Positions 1-3,987 of a DNA stretch of 11,880 nt are shown piece after piece. Position 1 is the first letter of the stretch, and each line of letters begins with the position of its first letter. The stretch is from NCBI GenBank assembly GCA_035279545.1, contig DATEHM010000076.1:1-11880 (forward strand), in the 5' to 3' direction. A model generated the notes under the pieces. It was not told the DNA's origin. It ran no database searches and saw nothing but the letters and a program-made list of their open reading frames with translations. The stretch is from Segetimicrobium sp035279545. Its GTDB lineage: Bacteria; Sysuimicrobiota; Sysuimicrobiia; Sysuimicrobiales; Segetimicrobiaceae. The position numbers and the translations under genes are program-made.

Positions 1-194
1 GCTAATCAGCTGAATCATCCATGACTGCGGACTGCGAACGGAACCCATCATTTCAAAGTTCATCGAAAACGGAACCGTTCATGGACAACTCCAAACAAAA
101 ATCCCTGCTCCCAACAGAAAAAAATCTGCAAAACAACACACCGGATCGTTTTCTACCCAGAAAACGGAAAAACACCTCAATCCACCAAAACCCT
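1..194. other. A/C-rich gene-poor left end
   Basis: This stretch is rich in A and C on the + strand (long runs of A, few G), unlike the GC-rich coding DNA that follows. An 80-codon open frame crosses it (21-263), but its translation is low-complexity, rich in N/K/T/P, with no recognisable domain, and no Shine-Dalgarno site precedes its ATG. I regard it as non-coding. A small dyad, AACGG-AA-CCGTT, lies near 70-81. The compositional shift would fit a genome end, an origin or a regulatory region, but nothing here decides between these. Confidence 0.4.
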
Positions 195-310
195 AATATA
201 TTCGTCCGCCCCCGCGACCCAACACGACTACACGCACTCCCGCTCGCGCACGCACGCGCGTAAGGGAGGAACTCTACAACTGGGGGGTCGCGCGGGCGGA
301 GGAATATATT
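195..310. repeat. 26-nt imperfect inverted repeat, 64-nt spacer
   Basis: The left arm 195-220 and right arm 285-310 are reverse complements at 24 of 26 positions; the mismatches are 204/301 and 212/293. Each arm has an AT-rich outer end (AATATATT) and a GC-rich inner end (CGCGACCC or GGGTCGCG). The 64-nt spacer contains alternating CG/CA runs and a GGGAGGA. The right arm ends 9 bp before the -35 box of promoter P1. An intrinsic terminator is a poor fit because of the large loop and the lack of a T-run. An origin dyad, a regulatory cruciform or a genome-end structure are all possible. The repeat is plainly visible; its role is unknown. Confidence 0.75.
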
Positions 311-319
311 TGCATCAAC

Positions 320-348
320 TAGACTTCCGAGTTGAATTCAGGTAAGCT
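320..348 (+). promoter_or_regulatory. Promoter P1 (TAGACT-N17-TAAGCT)
   Basis: The -35 box is TAGACT (320-325) and the -10 box TAAGCT (343-348), separated by exactly 17 bp. The same boxes and spacing recur at 2896-2924, and the same -35 and spacing at 868-896, which is the main support for promoter function. The predicted transcription start, about 354-356, coincides with the first base of the 355-376 hairpin. It would drive the gene at 431. Confidence 0.6.
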
Positions 349-354
349 CCCGGC

Positions 355-376
355 GAACCCCTCTAAAGAGGGGTTC
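355..376 (+). promoter_or_regulatory. Perfect stem-loop at 5' end of P1 transcript
   Basis: GAACCCCTC (355-363) and GAGGGGTTC (368-376) form a perfect 9-bp stem closed by TAAA, or 10 bp with a 2-nt loop. No T-run follows, so it is not a typical intrinsic terminator. Its start coincides with the predicted P1 transcription start, so the mRNA would begin with a capped-off hairpin, which could stabilise the 5' end or act in attenuation. The SD of the next gene (415-421) lies outside the stem and stays accessible. Confidence 0.6.
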
Positions 377-430
377 GATTGGCGAACTCCTGCCAAACAC
401 GGTTGTCAACGAAAAAGGAGGCACGCGGCA

Positions 431-844
431 ATGGCAAGACCACGCACACGCGCTGCGGCAAACGACGGGGAGGGCAACCTCAAGAAGCTCACCCCGCAGG
501 ACATCGCAAGGCTTGGGACGATCTGCGATATGTCCCGCGTGTTCCAAGGGGTGGGTACGAACAGCGCCATCACGGTAAGCTTGACCGAGATGTTGCCGAA
601 CTACCTGGTGAAGATCTACGGGTTTGGTTCGGCGGGGAGCTTTGTCGCGCAGAACAGCGGCAAGACGTGGTGGGGATGGTGGATCCCGCTCAAGGAGAGG
701 TACACCTTGCTCAAGTTCGTCCAGGCGCAGGAAGAGGGAACCTGCTCGTTGGCGTACACCAAGGTCGAACTCGACAAGTACCTGTACAAGTTGGAGAAGG
801 CCATCAACAGCGGCCGTGGCGACGACGGTGCGCATGACGTCTAG
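431..844 (+). CDS. Hypothetical protein, 137 aa
   Basis: I do not recognise this protein. The start is the ATG at 431, with a strong SD AAGGAGG (415-421) 9 nt upstream. The frame stays open further upstream, but that part runs through the P1 hairpin and has no ribosome site. The N-terminus is basic (MARPRTRAAA). The middle, around residues 56-85, is glycine- and tryptophan-rich with a WWGWW cluster. The C-terminus is probably helical and ends in an acidic tail. There is no signal peptide, membrane segment or catalytic motif. It stands alone between promoters P1 and P2, so it is probably its own transcription unit. Clear RBS and codon bias support a real gene; the function is unknown. Confidence 0.75.
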   Translation: MARPRTRAAANDGEGNLKKLTPQDIARLGTICDMSRVFQGVGTNSAITVSLTEMLPNYLVKIYGFGSAGSFVAQNSGKTWWGWWIPLKERYTLLKFVQAQEEGTCSLAYTKVELDKYLYKLEKAINSGRGDDGAHDV

Positions 845-867
845 CGAAAAGCCCCGCTAATCGACCG

Positions 868-896
868 TAGACTCCAACGGTTGGGGCAGGTAGAAT
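868..896 (+). promoter_or_regulatory. Promoter P2 (TAGACT-N17-TAGAAT)
   Basis: The -35 box TAGACT (868-873) matches P1 and P3 exactly. After a 17-bp spacer comes TAGAAT (891-896), one base from the sigma70 -10 consensus, making this the best -10 of the four. The predicted transcription start is about 902-904. This gives a leader of roughly 150 nt, containing the 914-1004 structure, ahead of the operon at 1052. Confidence 0.68.
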
Positions 897-913
897 ACGG
901 GTAGCCCCGCGGC

Positions 914-1004
914 GGGTTCGGTAGCTCGCCTGGAGCGGCCGGTGTCCCGGCAAACGGGGATGAGGGGGCCGAACCCTCAGATCCCGAGGAAACACCGGCC
1001 GCTC
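914..1004 (+). promoter_or_regulatory. Structured leader RNA with competing pairings
   Basis: The leader has several mutually constraining helices. An outer perfect 13-bp stem pairs 933-945 with 992-1004. Inside it, TGAGGG (961-966) pairs with CCCTCA (974-979) around the loop GGCCGAA, and CGGG (955-958) can pair with CCCG (946-949 or 983-986). Upstream, GGGTTCGG (914-921) is perfectly complementary to CCGAACCC (969-976). It can either open the apical hairpin or, using only TTCGG with the loop CCGAA (969-973), form a pseudoknot. GCTC (924-927) can also pair with GAGC (933-936), competing with the outer stem. No T-run follows. I match it to no known riboswitch or ribozyme. A tandem CCAGAAAT repeat (1016-1031) separates it from the SD of the next gene. 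Confidence 0.6.
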
Positions 1005-1051
1005 ACGGGGCCCACCCAGAAATCCAGAAATCTCACGACAGGAGCTTGACA

Positions 1052-1396
1052 ATGGGAGATCGGCCACTGAGTGGCTTCCTGGTGACGTATATCGCCGGGC
1101 ATACACTCGCACAGGTAGCGAACGACATGCTCCAGAACGCGCAGCTGCTCGGCGGACTGGCGCAGCTGCTCCAGGACGAGGAGATGACCACCATCGCGAA
1201 CGCGCCCCAGCTTCTGGAGTCGGCGCTGAAGTGCGTGGACTGCGTCGAGTTGATTGTTCGAGCGGCAATGCCGCCGGACGAAGACGCAGAGACGAATGAG
1301 GAGCGCCTGGAGGCCAGCAATATGGCGGAGGACATGACGAGGATCCGCCGGCAGCTGGACAAGATGCGCGCCTCTCTGCTGGACAACCTGGAGTAA
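1052..1396 (+). CDS. Hypothetical helical protein, 114 aa
   Basis: The function is not recognised. The ATG at 1052 has AGGAG (1040-1044) 7 nt upstream; a TTG six bases earlier is in frame but too close to the SD. The protein reads as nearly all alpha-helical and acidic, with many L/A/Q/E/M residues and a C-terminal amphipathic helix (MAEDMTRIRRQLDKMRASLL) that could form a coiled coil. A CVDC pair is seen at about residues 61-64. It is the first gene after P2 and its structured leader, so it would respond most directly to any leader control. The next gene starts 5 nt after its stop codon. Confidence 0.75.
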   Translation: MGDRPLSGFLVTYIAGHTLAQVANDMLQNAQLLGGLAQLLQDEEMTTIANAPQLLESALKCVDCVELIVRAAMPPDEDAETNEERLEASNMAEDMTRIRRQLDKMRASLLDNLE

Positions 1397-1401
1397 CGGA
1401 C

Positions 1402-1629
1402 ATGGACATCTCCAGCTACCCGAGAACACCCCACGGGCACGCAGCCACGCTGCCGCTCGCGAAGCAGACGAACGTCGCCCGCAGTGAGATTGTCCAGTAC
1501 GCGGACGACGGTAGCATGTACACCATCGTGATCCTCGACGCTGACGACAGCTTCGACGTGATCATTGACCACCCGGATGGCAGCAGCGAGGCCGTCTGGA
1601 GCTTGGCAAGAGAGCGAGAGGCCAGCTAG
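1402..1629 (+). CDS. Hypothetical protein, 75 aa
   Basis: The ATG at 1402 lies 5 nt after the previous stop, with GGAG (1390-1393) 8 nt upstream inside the end of that gene, a sign of translational coupling. The second half looks like beta strands (SMYTIVILDADDSFDVIIDHPDG) and is acidic; the first half is polar with histidine and proline. There is no signal peptide, membrane segment or known motif. It is the second gene of the P2 operon. The function is unknown. Confidence 0.65.
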   Translation: MDISSYPRTPHGHAATLPLAKQTNVARSEIVQYADDGSMYTIVILDADDSFDVIIDHPDGSSEAVWSLAREREAS

Positions 1630-1634
1630 CAAGC

Positions 1635-1688
1635 ATGGCAGACAAACCGATTCCACCTCCCACACCACCACCGCCACCCCGGCCATGA
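1635..1688 (+). CDS. Possible 17-aa proline-rich peptide
   Basis: This ATG lies 5 nt after the stop of the 1402 gene and reads MADKPIPPPTPPPPPRP before TGA. The stop overlaps the ATG of the next small gene as ATGA, the junction style used across this genome. The only SD-like stretch, GAGAGG (1616-1621), is weak and 13 nt away. It may be a leader peptide that couples translation into the membrane protein, or chance. Its N-terminus looks like a normal phage gene start, which is why it is listed. Confidence 0.25.
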   Translation: MADKPIPPPTPPPPPRP

Positions 1689-1777
1689 TGGCCGAGGCGG
1701 TGGCGGACAAGACCGCACTTTGGGTTGTGTTGTTTCTTCTGCTCATGCTCCTGTTCTTTTGGAGGATGCTGAAGTGA
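1685..1777 (+). CDS. Tiny single-pass membrane protein, 30 aa
   Basis: It reads MMAEAVADKTALWVVLFLLL followed by MLLFFWRMLK. It has a short acidic N-terminus, one strongly hydrophobic helix (about residues 12-26) and a basic end, the topology of a minimal inner-membrane protein. Such peptides are common in phages and some act in lysis or superinfection control, but no role can be assigned. The same frame opens earlier at 1565, overlapping the previous gene without an SD, so I prefer 1685. Start and SD are weak, but coupling through ATGA (1685-1688) is possible. Its stop overlaps the next gene's GTG as GTGA. Confidence 0.5.
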   Translation: MMAEAVADKTALWVVLFLLLMLLFFWRMLK

Positions 1778-1941
1778 CGACGCCGCTGATTATTGAATCG
1801 TGGCGCATTGTCGACCGTTGGTGGACGGACGATGCCATCGAGATCGAGTACATCGAAGTCCAATGGGGCGAGCGCAAGCTCGTGTTCAAGAGAACGAAGA
1901 CCGACCAGACGTGGCGAATTGTAGGAGGGAGCAACGTATGA
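1774..1941 (+). CDS. Small Trp-rich protein, 55 aa (DUF6504-like?)
   Basis: I chose the GTG at 1774 because GGAGG (1761-1765) lies 8 nt upstream and it overlaps the preceding stop as GTGA. An earlier ATG at 1720 would force a 58-nt overlap and has no SD. The pattern SWRIVDRWWTDDAIEIEY followed by EVxWxxRKLVFKR resembles the small actinobacterial DUF6504 type of protein, in which a WWxxxPI block precedes beta strands. This is a recollection of pattern, not a search result. No enzyme function is known to me for it. Its stop overlaps the next start as ATGA. Confidence 0.65.
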   Translation: MTTPLIIESWRIVDRWWTDDAIEIEYIEVQWGERKLVFKRTKTDQTWRIVGGSNV

Positions 1942-2384
1942 TCTACGTAGCCAGCAGTTGGCGCAACCCGCATTACGAGGGAGTGCTCGATTGTTTGGAG
2001 CAGTGGGCGCTGAAGTACTACAACTGGCGCGACGAGGAAGGGTTTCACTGGTCTAACGTCATGGGGCGCACGAGTGAGGATCACTGGACGACGCCGGTGA
2101 CCCCGCAGGAGTACATCACGGCAATGCGCCATCCTCGGGCGCAACTCGGTTTCGAGCGCGACATGGAACACCTGCAAGCTGCATCTGCCGTGATCCTGCT
2201 CCTGGAGTGCGGCAAGAGCGCGCACTTGGAAGTCGGCTGGGCCGTAGGCGCAGGAAAGCCGACCGCGCTCTACATCAAGGACAACCTGCAGCCGGAGTTG
2301 ATGTACGGGATGCTCGACTTGATCACAACGGACATCGATCAACTCATGTCCTGGGCCGCTTGCCAGGAGCGTAACGCCGCGTGA
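1938..2384 (+). CDS. Nucleoside 2-deoxyribosyltransferase-like protein
   Basis: The 148-aa protein begins MIYVASSWRN, a start typical of the nucleoside 2-deoxyribosyltransferase fold. The diagnostic second half follows: GFERDMEHLQAASAVILLLE (residues 71-90), then HLEVGWAVGAGKPTALYI (96-113). Glu98 is the candidate catalytic glutamate and Asp75 a possible partner; the usual AD before the strand reads AS (82-83). Family members swap or hydrolyse the base of deoxynucleosides or nucleotides in salvage or base-modification pathways. Here the substrate cannot be told. The SD GGAGGG (1924-1929) lies 8 nt before the ATG. It overlaps both neighbours by 4 nt (ATGA, GTGA), so it is coupled to the RuvC-like gene. 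The fold call is fairly firm; the activity is inferred. Confidence 0.75.
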   Translation: MIYVASSWRNPHYEGVLDCLEQWALKYYNWRDEEGFHWSNVMGRTSEDHWTTPVTPQEYITAMRHPRAQLGFERDMEHLQAASAVILLLECGKSAHLEVGWAVGAGKPTALYIKDNLQPELMYGMLDLITTDIDQLMSWAACQERNAA

Positions 2385-2935
2385 GGGGCATCCTCTGCAT
2401 CGACCCCGGTGGAAGCACCGGCGTGGCCTGGGGCATCGTGGACGAGCGGGCACCCAGCGCCATCGAGGCCGTCCGGGATCGGCTCCACTCTGGTTCTACC
2501 ACCGTGACGGGCGAACCCCGCGACCAGATCCACGCGCTGTACCGCCTCTGGACGGACTTCAAGCTTGACTGCGTGAACCGACGCCTGCTCGACAAAGAGT
2601 GGGTTGACCTCGTGATCGAGGATTATGTGTTGGCCCCAGGTGTACAGAAGCCGGGGCGCGACACGACCGCGCCCGAGCGCATTGCTTGGGGATTTGAAGG
2701 GTACCGGCTTGGGCGCTTTGAGTCTTACCGCAAGACCAAGCACTACACCGAGCCAGTCTGGCAGATGCCAGGCGCAGCCAAGAGGTTTGCGGAGCGCGAC
2801 ATCTTGGAGCAAGCGGACTGTTGGATCCGAGGGCGCGATCACGAGCGCAGTGCATTCGCGCATATGCTGCTCCGGACGAACGTCTTAATGAGCAATAGAC
2901 TTCACACCCGCCGTGGGGTAAGCTCGCGAGCGTAG
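2381..2935 (+). CDS. RuvC-like Holliday junction resolvase family protein
   Basis: This 184-aa protein has the RNase H-fold layout of RuvC-like phage resolvases. An acidic residue sits in the first strand (ILCIDPGGSTGVAWG, Asp8), a second in VIEDYVL (Glu80), and a C-terminal GRDHERSAFAHML stretch (residues 151-163) follows. Relatives usually carry DHxRDAxxHA there; the Asp expected at position 157 is Ser, so Asp153 or His154 would have to complete the metal site. Such enzymes cut branched DNA during phage recombination or before packaging. The GTG start overlaps the upstream stop (GTGA), with AGGAG (2365-2369) 11 nt before it. Promoter P3 lies within its last 14 codons. The tail after residue 165 is not conserved in my recollection of the family. 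Confidence 0.75.
   Translation: MRGILCIDPGGSTGVAWGIVDERAPSAIEAVRDRLHSGSTTVTGEPRDQIHALYRLWTDFKLDCVNRRLLDKEWVDLVIEDYVLAPGVQKPGRDTTAPERIAWGFEGYRLGRFESYRKTKHYTEPVWQMPGAAKRFAERDILEQADCWIRGRDHERSAFAHMLLRTNVLMSNRLHTRRGVSSRA
2896..2924 (+). promoter_or_regulatory. Promoter P3 (TAGACT-N17-TAAGCT)
   Basis: TAGACT (2896-2901) and TAAGCT (2919-2924) are separated by 17 bp, the same boxes and spacing as P1. The match extends to TAGACTTC and GGTAAGCTC. The promoter lies inside the end of the RuvC-like gene. The -10 region merges into a perfect 10-bp palindrome, GCTCGCGAGC (2922-2931), reaching the predicted start point near 2931, which could be an operator. Downstream RNA starts almost directly with the 2953-3000 hairpin. 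Confidence 0.6.
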
Positions 2936-2948
2936 CGCCGCAGGCCGC

Positions 2949-3101
2949 GTGAGGGGAGCGCCCACCAATGCTGCTGGCCGCACCAGCGAGGGCGCTCCCC
3001 GCGGTAACGTGTATGGCGCGTGTATGCGCGCGTACCCGCGAGGGCTGCCATCTAGCCCCACCGAGGTTGACCCCCTTTACGCGGGCCAGAGGATGCGGTA
3101 A
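2949..3101 (+). CDS. Possible 50-aa ORF between P3 and P4
   Basis: A GTG at 2949 opens a 50-codon frame ending at TAA (3099-3101). The C-terminal half looks protein-like (YPRGLPSSPTEVDPLYAGQR). However, the first 17 codons coincide with the 2953-3000 inverted repeat, no good SD precedes the GTG, and no family is recognised. It would begin about 18 nt into the P3 transcript. It may be a small gene, a leader peptide or chance; I lean to non-coding. Confidence 0.22.
   Translation: MRGAPTNAAGRTSEGAPRGNVYGACMRAYPRGLPSSPTEVDPLYAGQRMR
2953..3000 (+). terminator. Strong GC-rich hairpin between P3 and P4
   Basis: GGGGAGCGCCC (2953-2963) and GGGCGCTCCCC (2990-3000) form a perfect 11-bp stem, with a second nested hairpin GCTGG (2973-2977) with CCAGC (2983-2987) inside. 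CCGCG (2945-2949) and CGCGG (3000-3004) can extend the base past a bulge. No T-run follows. It sits after the last gene of the P2 operon, so termination or 3'-end protection is likely, but it is also the first structure on the P3 transcript. Confidence 0.55.
3022..3035. promoter_or_regulatory. Operator-like dyad upstream of P4
   Basis: GTATGCGCGCGTAC is a 14-bp near-palindrome with a single mismatched pair. It overlaps a direct repeat, GTGTATG, at 3009-3015 and 3020-3026 (11-bp period, one helical turn) and the small dyad GCGCG-TGTATG-CGCGC (3016-3031). It lies about 40 bp before the P4 -35 box, where an activator or repressor could bind. This is visible as sequence symmetry only. Confidence 0.3.
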
Positions 3102-3104
3102 GCT
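3076..3104 (+). promoter_or_regulatory. Promoter P4 (TTTACG-N17-TAAGCT), probably leaderless
   Basis: The -10 block GGTAAGCTC (3097-3105) is identical to P1 and P3, and TTTACG (3076-3081) sits 17 bp upstream as the -35 box. The predicted start, about 3110-3112, is only one to three bases before the GTG at 3113, which has no SD. This fits leaderless translation, common in Actinobacteria. It would be the main promoter of the packaging operon. Confidence 0.55.
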
Positions 3105-3112
3105 CCCGTCCC

Positions 3113-3325
3113 GTGAGCAACGGAGCCGCTCCCGTCTCTGGGCCTTGGCCGTATCCGGTGTATGTCGAGGATGCGACCATCCGTGACCCCGAGTGGGTTG
3201 AGATGGAGCAGTCCCCTCCGATGCCGGGTGAGGGCCGCAGCTTCTTCTGGGATCCCATCCACGGCTACGTGAAGGTGGAAGGCCCAGTGGTTGTGGTCTC
3301 CAGAGGGCCCATCCACCCCTACTGA
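3113..3325 (+). CDS. Hypothetical protein, 70 aa, probably leaderless
   Basis: The protein starts MSNGAAPVSGPWPYPVYVED (GTG read as Met). It is rich in Pro, Val and Trp, with likely beta strands near the C-terminus (GYVKVEGPVVVVSRG). I do not recognise a family. No SD precedes the GTG, but promoter P4 would start RNA at or next to it, so a leaderless mRNA is the best reading. Its TGA overlaps the ATG of the small terminase by one base, putting it at the head of the packaging operon. A tight junction and biased codon use support a real gene. Confidence 0.65.
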   Translation: MSNGAAPVSGPWPYPVYVEDATIRDPEWVEMEQSPPMPGEGRSFFWDPIHGYVKVEGPVVVVSRGPIHPY

Positions 3326-3987
3326 TGGCGACCTCCAACCGGCTGCTCAAAGACCTCAAGGCGAGGGACAAGGCCAAGCTCAAGGGCAAGTGCGGTGCCG
3401 TCAAGAAGGATGGCACCATGTGCACTCAGCGGGCTGGCTTCGGCACGACGCACCCCGGCACCGGCAACTGCCGCTGGCACGGCGGCGCTCTCAAGACGCA
3501 CCGGCAGGCCGCCATCCGGCAGGAGGCAATCAAGTTCATGGGCGCGCCCCTGGACATCAACCCGTTGGAGGCCATTGTCTGGTGCATCCGGATTACGGCG
3601 GGGGAAGTGCAGTGGCTGAGCATGAAGATTGCCGAGGCCGACGAAGTTGACTGGATCGAGAACACCATCGCCGGCAAGCAGCTGAACGTCTTCCAGCGAA
3701 CACGCGCAGACGCGCAGGACAGGCTTGTTCGCTATTCCAAGGAGGCCATCCAGCTAGGACTGGCGGAGCGCGCCATCCGCATGGCCGAGAACTTTGGGCT
3801 GGCGTTGGCCAGGCTGTTGGAGGGGATCGAGGCCGACATGGGGTTCAACGCAACACAACGGAAGCTCTGGCAACAGTCTGTGCGCAAGCATCTGATTCTG
3901 CTCCAGGGCGGCAGCGCCGCCAACCTGGCGCCGTTTGACGAGGATCCCGACATCATCGAGGGACAACTTGTCTCAGCCACAGGCTGA
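3325..3987 (+). CDS. Terminase small subunit-like protein
   Basis: The 220-aa protein lies directly before the large terminase, where the DNA-recognising small subunit is expected. Near the N-terminus is a Cys/His cluster (Cys23, Cys33, His43, Cys49, His52) in a C-x9-C-x9-H-x5-C-x2-H arrangement, with the phrase AGFGTTHPGTGNCRWHGG (37-54). This cluster is typical of actinophage proteins at this position and likely binds zinc. Residues 60-200 are mostly helical, suiting oligomerisation. Small terminases bind the packaging site and stimulate the large subunit. The ATG at 3325 overlaps the upstream TGA by one base. The subunit call rests on motif and position. Confidence 0.75.
   Translation: MATSNRLLKDLKARDKAKLKGKCGAVKKDGTMCTQRAGFGTTHPGTGNCRWHGGALKTHRQAAIRQEAIKFMGAPLDINPLEAIVWCIRITAGEVQWLSMKIAEADEVDWIENTIAGKQLNVFQRTRADAQDRLVRYSKEAIQLGLAERAIRMAENFGLALARLLEGIEADMGFNATQRKLWQQSVRKHLILLQGGSAANLAPFDEDPDIIEGQLVSATG

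Noticed and set aside
21..263. 80-codon open frame at the left edge
   Set aside because: Low-complexity translation, no SD, A/C-rich DNA, and it overlaps the inverted-repeat region; no domain is recognisable.
574..581. GGTAAGCT inside the 431 gene as a fifth promoter
   Set aside because: The hexamer 17 bp upstream is GGGTAC, with no -35 character, and it lies in mid-gene.
914..986. tRNA-like look: D-arm-like GCTC/GAGC and an acceptor-like GGGTTCGG/CCGAACCC pair
   Set aside because: No 7-nt anticodon loop and no T-arm with TTCRA next to the acceptor; the reverse strand gives a T-arm-like loop but no matching acceptor.
941..997. Hammerhead-ribozyme-like core (GTC, GATGA and GAAAC around three stems)
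   Set aside because: The conserved C3 and U4 positions read GG, and an extra GATCCCGAG lies before the GAAA, so the catalytic core is broken.
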